The translations under genes were made by a program, and so were the position numbers. From contig NZ_JAGSOJ010000004.1 of assembly GCF_023684385.1 (NCBI RefSeq), positions 496,001 to 560,000 of the forward strand: DNA of 64,000 nt, read 5' to 3'. Source of the DNA: Oceanirhabdus seepicola (GTDB lineage Bacteria; Bacillota; Clostridia; Clostridiales; Clostridiaceae). This document shows positions 54,501 to 62,206 of the stretch, one piece after another; position 1 is the stretch's first letter; every line of letters begins with the position of its first letter. The notes below the pieces were generated by a model. It searched no databases. It was not told the DNA's origin and saw only the letters and a program-made list of their open reading frames with translations.

Positions 54501-55013
54501 CTAGTGTACAGTATAAGCATCTATCTTTTTGAATCCAAACATATTTGCAAATACGCTAGTTGGGAAGTTATTTATTTTTTTATTATATTTCGTTACAGAA
54601 TCAATATAATTCTCTCTAGCTATTTCAACTCTTTTGTCATTACTTGCAAGTTCATCTTGAAGCCTTAAAAAATTCTCATCAACTTTCAAATTTGGATATT
54701 CTTCCACTATTATTTCTAACAAAATGCTTAGATTTGCATCAAGTCTAACAAAATCAAATAAGCTTTTTGCATTTTCATAGCCACTTCTTGAATTTTCTAT
54801 TCCTGTTAGTACAGTGGATTCATTATCTACATATTCTTTTACACTATTCACCAGATTATGTATTGATTCTGATTTTCTGTAATATTCTTTTTTAACCTGT
54901 GCCCATTTGTTATGTACGTCTTCATTTACAGAAACTAATGCATGATGGGTCATGATTGAGTACACTATCACTACAACTACAAATGTTGCAATCCCTAATA
55001 TAAGTTTTTTCAT
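54501..55013 (-). CDS. LemA-family protein, copy 2, frameshifted end
   Basis: 170 aa, clearly a tandem duplicate of copy 1 (same start, NKWAQVKKEYYRK, FPTSVFANMFGFKK). The end reads AYTVH then stop, where copy 1 has LYTATPGAEKAPDVNF. Past the stop the DNA still matches copy 1 (GGTCAGAAAAAGCA against GGGCAGAAAAAGCA), so single-base deletions in the last codons shifted the frame. Start ATG after GGAGGCGAGG. It may still work, or it may be decaying. Confidence 0.8.
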   Translation of the reverse strand: MKKLILGIATFVVVVIVYSIMTHHALVSVNEDVHNKWAQVKKEYYRKSESIHNLVNSVKEYVDNESTVLTGIENSRSGYENAKSLFDFVRLDANLSILLEIIVEEYPNLKVDENFLRLQDELASNDKRVEIARENYIDSVTKYNKKINNFPTSVFANMFGFKKIDAYTVH

Positions 55014-55184
55014 TCCTCGCCTCCTCGAATATTTGATTATTTTAAACGGTACTTAGTGCTTTATTATAAAACATATGACTCCACTTACAATTTTCATACT
55101 TTTCTCAAATTTTTTTATGAAAATCAATGCCACCTATATCTTAATTTTATTTTTCAATTTGTAATATATGTCTTTATAAAAAAA

Positions 55185-55206
55185 GCACGCTAAGTGCGCA
55201 CTAAGA
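55185..55206 (-). terminator. Terminator of the YeiH-type gene
   Basis: AGCACGCTAAGTGCGCACT-type hairpin with a run of seven T on the minus strand; the stem is imperfect. Family-1 and family-2 elements lie between it and the gene. Confidence 0.6.
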
Positions 55207-55220
55207 ACTTTTTAAAATAA

Positions 55221-55310
55221 GTTGAGAATGGGGAGTTGAGAACAATAACATTAAAATTTCTCGAAGAGAAATGTCAATATTTATTCTTTCTTCTCTGTTC
55301 TTTGTTCTTT
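55221..55310 (+). repeat. Family-1 element, copy H (short, mixed ends)
   Basis: Left end GTTGAGAATGGGGAGTTGAG, then ATTAAAATTTCTCGAAGAGAAATG (hairpin ATTTCTC/GAGAAAT; first 20 bases shared with copy A), then a right end of ATTCTTTCTTCTCTGTTCTT type that resembles copy I, not its own left end. It seems to be a chimera. Confidence 0.6.
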
Positions 55311-55342
55311 TATAGATAAATCTACGAAGTAGTTTATCCATA
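55311..55342. repeat. Family-2 32-nt hairpin
   Basis: TATAGATAAA-T-CTAC-GAA-GTAG-TTTATCCATA, one mismatch in the outer stem. It lies only 5 bp after the stop codon of the YeiH-type gene. Confidence 0.78.
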
Positions 55343-55347
55343 TCTAT

Positions 55348-56364
55348 CTATATAAAATTAATGATTGCCAAAATGGTAGTGACTGATATTATAGCAAATA
55401 GAATCAATCCCATAACAAATCCTTTTGCACCTTTCTTAATAAAGCTCTTAAGATCAACTCCAAGACCCATACCTGCCATGGCCATAAGAATGAAAACTTT
55501 ACTTAATTTTACTGAATAGTAAATCATCTCATTTACCACTTTCACATTTCCTACGAATTCTTTGTATGCACTAGAAATCATAACCGCAATTACAAAATAC
55601 AATACATACATTGGGAAATTAGCTTTCTTTTTATCTCCATTCCCCCCCTTAGCGAATATAATACTAAGGACTATAGACGTTGGTACAAGCATTATAACTC
55701 TTGCCATCTTAACAAGCGTTCCTACTTCCCCTGAAACATCTCCACCAGCAAAAGCTGCTCCAACCGCATGTGCTACCCCTTGTAATGATAACCCACACCA
55801 AACACCATATTGAGATTCAGAAATACTTATTAAAGCCGATGCTACTAAAGGATAAATTATCACACCAATTACTCCTAAAAGACTCACTATAGCAACAGCT
55901 GCTGTAGCATCTTCTTCTTCTTCTGCCTGAATACATGGTGAAACAGCTACTATAGCCGATGCTCCACATATACTAGAACCCACACCTATCAATGTTGCTA
56001 ATTTCGTATCTATCCCTAAAACCTTACCAATTATATTTGAAACCACAAATACACTAGGTATCAATATAAGAACCATTATGATAATGCTGGGTCCCAACTC
56101 TACAATAGAGAAAATACTCAATTTAAATCCTAACAAGACTATCCCTATCTTTAAAAGTTTCTTTGCAGAAAATTTTATTCCAGGCTTTAACCCTTCTGAA
56201 GCCTTCAATATATTATTATAAATTATTCCAATTATAATGGCATATGTTACTGCCTCAAGTCTTAAATTAAAATTTTCAACCATGATTTTGTCAAAGAATA
56301 TACTTACCACTGAAATAATAGCAGTCAATATAATTCCTGGCAAAACCTTTATGACTTTATCCAT
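55348..56364 (-). CDS. YeiH/UPF0324 family membrane transporter
   Basis: 338 aa with about ten membrane segments. Family words: GIIYNNILKASEGLKPGIKFSAKKLLKIGIVLLGFKLS, GVGSSICGASAIVAVSPCIQA and GLSLQGVAHAVGAAF. Some relatives export sulfate or related anions; the substrate here is open. ATG 56364 has GGTG 6 nt upstream; a GTG three codons earlier is also possible. Divergent from pflB. Confidence 0.83.
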   Translation of the reverse strand: MDKVIKVLPGIILTAIISVVSIFFDKIMVENFNLRLEAVTYAIIIGIIYNNILKASEGLKPGIKFSAKKLLKIGIVLLGFKLSIFSIVELGPSIIIMVLILIPSVFVVSNIIGKVLGIDTKLATLIGVGSSICGASAIVAVSPCIQAEEEEDATAAVAIVSLLGVIGVIIYPLVASALISISESQYGVWCGLSLQGVAHAVGAAFAGGDVSGEVGTLVKMARVIMLVPTSIVLSIIFAKGGNGDKKKANFPMYVLYFVIAVMISSAYKEFVGNVKVVNEMIYYSVKLSKVFILMAMAGMGLGVDLKSFIKKGAKGFVMGLILFAIISVTTILAIINFI

Positions 56365-56623
56365 CTTTAACACCGCCCAGTTATAGGATTTTCATAGTAT
56401 AACTTAATTTATACATATCTCAAAGTCACAGTGATTCAATGTGTTTTGAGTATGTATAAGTTTAGCTTTATACTTAAAGCCTTATATTATTATTGATTAT
56501 TTTCAATCTGAATTATAACATAATGACTCTTTGATTTTACTGATTATGCTTAATCTTGTGTCTAAATAATACGCTCCTTACAATGTATTTTCTTATAATT
56601 TTCCCTGTCTATTTTACCACTTT

Positions 56624-56668
56624 ACAATATCAATTTATTACTGCTTGACAATATCAATTTATTACTGC
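56624..56668. repeat. Tandem 21-bp direct repeat
   Basis: Two identical copies of a 21-bp unit (ACAATATCAATTTATTACTG plus C) at 56624-56644 and 56648-56668, period 24. It lies about 70 bp upstream of the FNR/CRP-type site of pflB and might bind another regulator. Confidence 0.6.
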
Positions 56669-56716
56669 GATAAATTATTAACGAATAATCAAAATTATTT
56701 ATCACTTTTTTTCGTT

Positions 56717-56734
56717 ATGTGATTGCAATCACAT
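56717..56734. promoter_or_regulatory. CRP/FNR-type operator of pflB
   Basis: ATGTGATTGCAATCACAT, a perfect 18-bp palindrome with TGTGA half sites. Its centre is about 41.5 bp before the predicted start point set by TATAAT at 56755-56760, the classic class-II activator position. The CRP/FNR-family protein at 60076-60804 is the likely partner. Confidence 0.75.
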
Positions 56735-56754
56735 CTTTCATTTTTTCTAGAGAA

Positions 56755-56760
56755 TATAAT
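56755..56760 (+). promoter_or_regulatory. -10 box of pflB
   Basis: TATAAT with no good -35 box; the -35 position is covered by the operator at 56717-56734. This fits activator-dependent transcription. Confidence 0.65.
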
Positions 56761-56865
56761 AATCCTGCAAGATAAAATTCACAAAAGACAATAATTAGTA
56801 TATGTTTACATAAATATTTTAATCTGAATATAAAAAACTTAATTTTTCTTGAAGGGGTGGACAAT

Positions 56866-59112
56866 ATGTTTAAACAATGGGATGGATTTTTAGAAGGTAC
56901 TTGGCAAGAAGAAATTGATGTTAGGGATTTCGTAGTTAAAAACTTTACTGCTTACGAGGGAGATCAATCATTCTTAGTAGGAACTACTGAAAAAACTAAT
57001 AAGGTATGGGAAAAATCACACAAGTTAATAATTGAGGAAGTTAAAAAGGGAATTATTGATGTTGAAACTGAGAAGATTTCAGGAATCAATAATTTTGCTC
57101 CTGGATATATAGATAAAGATAACGAAGTAATCGTTGGTTTTCAAACAGATGCTCCATTAAAAAGAATCATGAATCCTTATGGTGGATTCAGAATGGTTGA
57201 AAACTCACTTAAAGCTTATGGATATGAAATGAAGCCAGAAATTAATACTCACTTTAATGAATATAGAAAAACACATAACCAAGGTGTTTTCGATGCATAC
57301 ACAAAAGAAACTAAACTAGCTAGAACAGTTGGTCTTCTAACAGGTCTTCCTGATGCATACGGAAGAGGAAGAATCATAGGTGACTATAGAAGAATTGCTC
57401 TTTATGGTATGGATTTCTTAATAAAAGAAAGACAAAATGATTTAGCTAACCTAAAAGCACCTGCTAATGAAGACACAATAAGAGCTAGAGAAGAAATTTC
57501 TACTCAAATCAGAGCATTACATGATATAAAAGCAATGGCATCTACTTATGGTTGTGATATATCAGAACCATCTAAGAATGCTAAAGAAGCAGTTCAAGCT
57601 GTATACTTTGGTTACCTTGCTGCTGTTAAAGAAAATAATGGAGCCGCTATGTCTCTTGGAAGAAATACAGCATTCCTTGACTGTTATATAGAAAGAGATT
57701 TAAGAAATGGAGCTTTAACAGAAGCTGAAGCTCAAGAATTAATAGATCAATTTGTAATTAAATTAAGATTAGTAAGACACTTAAGAACTCCTGAATATAA
57801 TGATTTATTTGCTGGAGATCCAAACTGGATAACTGAAGCAATTGGTGGTATTGGAATTAATGGTAAGCATCATGTTACAAAAACAGCTTATAGATTCTTA
57901 CACACATTATCAAACCTCAACCCAGCTCCAGAGCCAAACATGACAGTTCTTTGGTCTGAAAAATTACCTGAAAACTTCAAGAAATACTGTACTCATATGT
58001 CAATAGAGACTGGTGCAATCCAATATGAGAATGATGATATTATGAGACCTATTTATGGAGATGACTACGGAATAGCATGTTGTGTATCTGGAATGCAAAT
58101 CGGTAAACAAATGCAATTCTTCGGAGCAAGAACTAACCTTTCTAAAGCATTATTATATGCTATCAACGGTGGTGTTGATGAGATTAAATTAGATAAACAA
58201 GGAAACAGAATAACTGTTGTTCCTGGAATAGAGAAAATTACTGATGAAGTTCTTGACTTCAAAAAAGTTAAAGATAACTACTGGAAGGTTATGGAGTATA
58301 TTGCTGAACTTTATGTAGACACAATGAATACTATTCACTACATGCATGATAAATATGCTTATGAAGCTGGTCAGATGGCTCTTCATGATTCACAGGTTCA
58401 CAGATACATGGCATTTGGTGTAGCTGGTATATCAAGTGCAGCTGATAGCTTAAGTGCTCTTAAGTATGCTAAAGTTAAAGCTATTAGAAATGAAGACGGA
58501 ATCACTACTGATTTTGAAATAGATGGTGACTTCCCTAAATACGGAAATGATGATGATAGAGTTGATGATATAGCTGTTGAAGTTATTAAGAAATTTTCTA
58601 GTGAACTTAAAAAGCATGAAACATATAGAAATGCTGAACATACTTTATCAGCACTTACTATTACTTCAAATGTTGTATATGGTAAGAAAACTGGTTCTAC
58701 TCCAGATGGAAGAAAATCTGGTGAGCCATTAGCTCCTGGTGCTAATCCAATGCATGGAAGAGATGAGAACGGAGCACTTGCTTCACTAAACTCTGTTGCA
58801 AAAATTCCATATAGAGAATGGTGTCAAGATGGTATCTCAAATACATTCTCAATCGTTCCAGATGCACTTGGAAAGACAGAAGAAGATAGAATTAACAACT
58901 TAGTATCTATAATGGATGGATATTTTTCTCAAGCAGCATTCCACTTAAACGTTAACGTTCTTAATAGAGAAACACTTATGGATGCTATGGAAAACCCTGA
59001 TAAATATCCAACATTAACAATTAGAGTTTCTGGATATGCTGTTAACTTTAATAGATTAACAAAATCACAACAATTAGAAGTAATAAGCAGAACATTCCAT
59101 GAATCAATGTAA
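56866..59112 (+). CDS. pflB: Pyruvate formate-lyase
   Basis: 748-aa glycyl radical enzyme that splits pyruvate and CoA to acetyl-CoA and formate under strict anaerobiosis. The active-site pair is in YGIACCVSGMQIG, and the radical glycine is in TIRVSGYAVNF near the C-terminus. Length is normal. ATG 56866 follows AAGGGGTG; an in-frame GTG three codons earlier lies in that site. pflA follows 34 bp later, so the two are one operon. The promoter carries a class-II CRP/FNR site. Confidence 0.97.
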   Translation: MFKQWDGFLEGTWQEEIDVRDFVVKNFTAYEGDQSFLVGTTEKTNKVWEKSHKLIIEEVKKGIIDVETEKISGINNFAPGYIDKDNEVIVGFQTDAPLKRIMNPYGGFRMVENSLKAYGYEMKPEINTHFNEYRKTHNQGVFDAYTKETKLARTVGLLTGLPDAYGRGRIIGDYRRIALYGMDFLIKERQNDLANLKAPANEDTIRAREEISTQIRALHDIKAMASTYGCDISEPSKNAKEAVQAVYFGYLAAVKENNGAAMSLGRNTAFLDCYIERDLRNGALTEAEAQELIDQFVIKLRLVRHLRTPEYNDLFAGDPNWITEAIGGIGINGKHHVTKTAYRFLHTLSNLNPAPEPNMTVLWSEKLPENFKKYCTHMSIETGAIQYENDDIMRPIYGDDYGIACCVSGMQIGKQMQFFGARTNLSKALLYAINGGVDEIKLDKQGNRITVVPGIEKITDEVLDFKKVKDNYWKVMEYIAELYVDTMNTIHYMHDKYAYEAGQMALHDSQVHRYMAFGVAGISSAADSLSALKYAKVKAIRNEDGITTDFEIDGDFPKYGNDDDRVDDIAVEVIKKFSSELKKHETYRNAEHTLSALTITSNVVYGKKTGSTPDGRKSGEPLAPGANPMHGRDENGALASLNSVAKIPYREWCQDGISNTFSIVPDALGKTEEDRINNLVSIMDGYFSQAAFHLNVNVLNRETLMDAMENPDKYPTLTIRVSGYAVNFNRLTKSQQLEVISRTFHESM

Positions 59113-59146
59113 TTCATATAAATATTAGTATAAGGTGGTGTTATCT

Positions 59147-59893
59147 ATGACAATTGGAAGAGTTCACTCTATTGAAAGTATGGGATTAGTAGATGGACCT
59201 GGAGTAAGAACGGTAGTATTTTTCCAAGGATGTAAGCTTAGATGTGCGTATTGCCATAACCCTGATACATGGCAAGTAAATGAGGGGGCTGAATATACCC
59301 CGGAAGATTTAGTTGCTAAGATTAAAAGATTTAAGCCTTACTTTGAACGTTCCAATGGAGGTGTTACATTCTCCGGAGGTGACCCCCTTATGCAACCTGA
59401 ATTTCTTGTTGAATGTTTGAAACTTTGTAAAGAAAATGGAATTCATACATGCATTGATACCTCAGGATATGGATTTGGTGAATATGATGAGATACTTAAA
59501 TATGCCGATCTTGTTCTTCTTGATATAAAGCATATAGACAGCATAGGTTATAAAGAACTTACAGGACAGGATGCTAAGGGTGTAAACACTTTCCTAGATG
59601 CAATAAGAGATTCTCAAACCCCTGTATGGGTTCGTCATGTTGTTGTTCCTGGTATGACTGATTCAAAAGAACATATAGAGAAGATTAGTTCTATTGTTAA
59701 TGAAGAGATCCCTACTGTTGAAAAGGTTGAACTACTACCTTACCATAACCTAGGTACAAATAAATATAAAAGATTGAATATGAAATATAAACTTGAAGGG
59801 ATGGAACCAATGTGTAAAAACAAGGTTCAAGAACTACAAGGAATTGTTAATAACATAATTAAGAATGCACGCAAACCATTCTTAGGAGTTTAA
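59147..59893 (+). CDS. pflA: Pyruvate formate-lyase activating enzyme
   Basis: 248-aa radical SAM enzyme that creates the glycyl radical on PflB. The cluster motif CKLRCAYCHNPDTW (CxxxCxxC) is present, followed by GGVTFSGGDPLMQPEF (SAM-binding GGE-like) and LLDIKHID. ATG 59147 follows AAGGTGG; a GTG four codons earlier overlaps that site. Confidence 0.96.
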   Translation: MTIGRVHSIESMGLVDGPGVRTVVFFQGCKLRCAYCHNPDTWQVNEGAEYTPEDLVAKIKRFKPYFERSNGGVTFSGGDPLMQPEFLVECLKLCKENGIHTCIDTSGYGFGEYDEILKYADLVLLDIKHIDSIGYKELTGQDAKGVNTFLDAIRDSQTPVWVRHVVVPGMTDSKEHIEKISSIVNEEIPTVEKVELLPYHNLGTNKYKRLNMKYKLEGMEPMCKNKVQELQGIVNNIIKNARKPFLGV

Positions 59894-59905
59894 AATATAA
59901 ATATC

Positions 59906-59940
59906 TGAACCGCTTCATTTGAATTAATTTGAAGTGGTTC
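59906..59940 (+). terminator. Hairpin after pflA
   Basis: GAACCGCTTCA pairs with TGAAGTGGTTC with one G-T mismatch in an 11-bp stem. Only a weak T-rich tail follows, so termination may be partial. Confidence 0.6.
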
Positions 59941-60075
59941 ATTATATTGTATAGAATTTTAATATAATTTGTAGTACAATGATTCTATTGAACTAACTTG
60001 TAAATAAATGAACTATCTATTATAGTGGCATAATAAATAACTAACAGATGAGTTATATATGAGGTGGTAATTTTT

Positions 60076-60804
60076 ATGAAAAAATGTAGCCCACATAATC
60101 AGAATTGTCTAAATTGCGAAAATGATTATTGTTTACGAACTGTACCTTTTTTATCTAGTTTAGATCCACACCAACTTAAAGAAGTTTCAAAAGGTACTGT
60201 AAGGAGAAGATACAAAAAGGGAGAAAGAATTTTTTCCGAAGGCGAAACTGCTAGAAAACTATATATGCTCTGTAGTGGAAAGGTTAAAATATTTCGTTAC
60301 ACGCCTGATGGTAAAGAATTAATATTGTACATTTTATCTCCTAATTATTTCAGTTTTATTGGTGCTTTTAACCTTTTGAAGGAAACTACCTTTGATTTCA
60401 GTGCTGAAGCTTTAGAGGACACTGTTCTTTGTACTCTTGATAAACATGAATTTGAAAATATAATTTTGAAATATCCTAAAGTCACCCTAAAGATTTTAGA
60501 AGAGGCTTATGATAGAATAAATAAAATTGAAAGCCTTGTATATAGACTTAGTACTAATAATGTAGATGCTAAAGTTGCTGGATTATTATTAAGTTTAATA
60601 AAAGATTTCGGTGTTGAAGCAGATGATGGTATACATCTTAATATGACTATGAACCGTGAAGAAATGGGAAGTTATGCAGGTCTCACAAGAGAAACTATGA
60701 GCAGAAAACTCCGTTCAATGCAGAAACAAGGGTTAATAGAAATACAAGGAAATAAGAAGATAATAGTTAAAGATATAAATGATTTAAATGACATGCTTTT
60801 ATAA
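60076..60804 (+). CDS. CRP/FNR-family regulator with N-terminal Cys cluster
   Basis: 242 aa. Four Cys near the N-terminus (residues 4, 11, 14 and 19) could hold an Fe-S cluster; a cyclic-nucleotide-binding-like beta roll with GKVKIFRYTPDGKELIL follows, then a C-terminal winged helix with MNREEMGSYAGLTRETMSRKLRSM. The recognition helix keeps R-E-T-x-S-R, so the Arg, Glu and Arg that contact TGTGA in CRP are present. Likely an anaerobiosis sensor that activates pflBA. ATG 60076 follows GAGGTGG. Confidence 0.85.
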   Translation: MKKCSPHNQNCLNCENDYCLRTVPFLSSLDPHQLKEVSKGTVRRRYKKGERIFSEGETARKLYMLCSGKVKIFRYTPDGKELILYILSPNYFSFIGAFNLLKETTFDFSAEALEDTVLCTLDKHEFENIILKYPKVTLKILEEAYDRINKIESLVYRLSTNNVDAKVAGLLLSLIKDFGVEADDGIHLNMTMNREEMGSYAGLTRETMSRKLRSMQKQGLIEIQGNKKIIVKDINDLNDMLL

Positions 60805-60805
60805 A

Positions 60806-60834
60806 AATCCTCCAATTCATTGGAGGATTTTTTA
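60806..60834 (+). terminator. Terminator of the CRP/FNR gene
   Basis: AAATCCTCCAA-TTCA-TTGGAGGATTT, a perfect 11-bp stem followed by TTTT. Confidence 0.9.
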
Positions 60835-60967
60835 ATTGAGAATGAAGAACATACGTCCTTGTTTGGTCTGAATTTTTAAAAATTTATTATTAATAATTTA
60901 AGATTTTATTAATATATATTAGTTATAATCTCTTTATAAGGAAAATTTGCCATAAAAGGAGCTCACT

Positions 60968-61654
60968 ATGCTAGAACTATTAAAAAAATCATTTAGTTAT
61001 TCTTTTAGAACATTTGACTCAAAAAGTGAGGAAGCCTTTTTGATCATACTCAGATTACTCACCATATTCGCAATAATATACAATACATTTAATTTTAACA
61101 TTGTCAGAATACTAGCATCACTAGCTTTGATAGGGATAACATACATTCCATTATTGATAAAAAAGCTATTTAAAGTGAACTTTAATTATGAACCTGTTGC
61201 AATATGTCTGGTTTTTTCATACTTCGCAATATTCATCGGTACCATTTTAGGTGGCTACGGAACGTTTAAACGCTGGGATACCTTCATGCATTCAATATCA
61301 GGGGTTATATTTATGATGTTGTTCTTAATGCTTCTATTCATAGTTTTTCATAGATATAACGCTGTACAAGTCCCTTTATGGGTATATTTTGTTTTTGCAT
61401 TTGCTCTTTCCTTAACCACAGGCATAGTATGGGAGCTCTACGAGTTTGGACTTGATCAATTCTTTGGTATGAATACTCAACATGCCATAGATACAGGTGT
61501 TTTCGATACTATGAAAGATGTTGTTTGTAACACTACTGGTGCTTTAGCCTCATCTTTTATATTCTATAAAGCTCTGAAGACTAAAAAATTCAAGTCAATT
61601 TATAATATGTTCAACTCTTTCTGCCAGTTGAATGATATGAATTTGCCCAAATAA
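60968..61654 (+). CDS. Membrane protein, DUF2238/YjdF-like
   Basis: 228 aa with six membrane segments. Conserved polar words inside them are GGYGTFKRWDTFMHSISG, GIVWELYEFGLDQFFG and DTMKDVVCNTTGA, the pattern of the DUF2238 group. Function unknown. AAAGGAGC before ATG; own terminator at 61677-61717. Confidence 0.75.
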   Translation: MLELLKKSFSYSFRTFDSKSEEAFLIILRLLTIFAIIYNTFNFNIVRILASLALIGITYIPLLIKKLFKVNFNYEPVAICLVFSYFAIFIGTILGGYGTFKRWDTFMHSISGVIFMMLFLMLLFIVFHRYNAVQVPLWVYFVFAFALSLTTGIVWELYEFGLDQFFGMNTQHAIDTGVFDTMKDVVCNTTGALASSFIFYKALKTKKFKSIYNMFNSFCQLNDMNLPK

Positions 61655-61676
61655 ATAATCTCAATATAAAATCGAA

Positions 61677-61717
61677 ACCAAGGTTGTTAATAAATATCTT
61701 TTATTAACAACCTTTTT
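61677..61717 (+). terminator. Terminator after the DUF2238-like gene
   Basis: AAGGTTGTTAATA pairs with TATTAACAACCTT and is followed by TTTTAA on the plus strand. Confidence 0.88.
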
Positions 61718-61720
61718 TAA

Positions 61721-61749
61721 TTGACTTTCTGCGTTTACAGTTGTAAACT
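61721..61749 (+). promoter_or_regulatory. Promoter of blaI-blaR1
   Basis: TTGACT (61721-61726) and TAAACT (61744-61749) are 17 bp apart. The first BlaI-type operator (61733-61748) covers the spacer and the -10 box. Confidence 0.75.
61733..61748. promoter_or_regulatory. BlaI-type operator 1
   Basis: GTTTACAGTTGTAAAC, a dyad with the TACA..TGTA core bound by BlaI/MecI repressors. It overlaps the promoter. Confidence 0.8.
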
Positions 61750-61766
61750 ATAAGTATATTTTTGTT

Positions 61767-61782
61767 GTTTACATATGTAAAC
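61767..61782. promoter_or_regulatory. BlaI-type operator 2
   Basis: GTTTACATATGTAAAC, same arms as operator 1 with a TA centre. The palindrome extends outward for 32 bp in all (61759-61790). Its centre is 34 bp after that of operator 1, about three helical turns. Confidence 0.82.
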
Positions 61783-61822
61783 AACAAAAATATATTTCAA
61801 AAGAAAATAAAGGAGGCTACCG

Positions 61823-62206
61823 ATGAAAAAAGCTCTACCCAAAATATCAGATAGCGAGTTTGAAGTGATGAAAATCATATGGGAAATACATCCTGTAAGA
61901 GCTAAACAAATAAACGAACTCTTATCAACAAAAAAAGATTGGACTGAACAAACTATTAAGACTTTAATTAATAGATTGTTAAAAAAGAATGCAATATCAT
62001 TTAAAAAAGAAGGTAGAACTTATTTATACTATCCCATTATAACTGAGAAAGATTATATGAATAGAGAAAGCAAATCATTTTTACAAAAATTCTACGATGG
62101 CTCTTTAAATGCCATGTTCTCATATTTTATTAAAGATAAAAATCTTTCTAAAGGTGATATTGAAGAACTAAAAAAACTATTAGAAGAGAGTTCTCAAGAT
62201 GATTAG
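61823..62206 (+). CDS. blaI: BlaI/MecI-family repressor
   Basis: 127 aa. The winged helix starts ISDSEFEVMKIIWEIHPVRAKQINELLSTKKDWTEQTIKTLINRLLKKNAI, the standard BlaI fold; the C-terminal third is the dimer domain. It would bind the two dyads just upstream and repress itself and blaR1. AAAGGAGG before ATG; 8-bp overlap with the next gene. Confidence 0.92.
   Translation: MKKALPKISDSEFEVMKIIWEIHPVRAKQINELLSTKKDWTEQTIKTLINRLLKKNAISFKKEGRTYLYYPIITEKDYMNRESKSFLQKFYDGSLNAMFSYFIKDKNLSKGDIEELKKLLEESSQDD

Larger units (their letters stand above)
55014..55347. other. 334-bp gap between lemA copy 2 and the YeiH gene
   Basis: The left part holds the promoter region of the LemA genes; then comes the terminator at 55185-55206, the family-1 copy H (55221-55310) and a family-2 hairpin (55311-55342). 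No gene is visible. Confidence 0.6.

Noticed and set aside
1005..55310. Family-1 elements as a CRISPR array or riboswitches
   Set aside because: Copies are scattered, not arrayed with spacers, and lie downstream of genes rather than in 5' leaders. The modules vary too much for a ligand-binding aptamer.
56400..56860. Replication origin or terminus at the switch from minus- to plus-strand genes
   Set aside because: The switch rests on seven genes only, and the gap is explained by the divergent promoters of the YeiH-type gene and pflB. No DnaA boxes or dif-like site seen.
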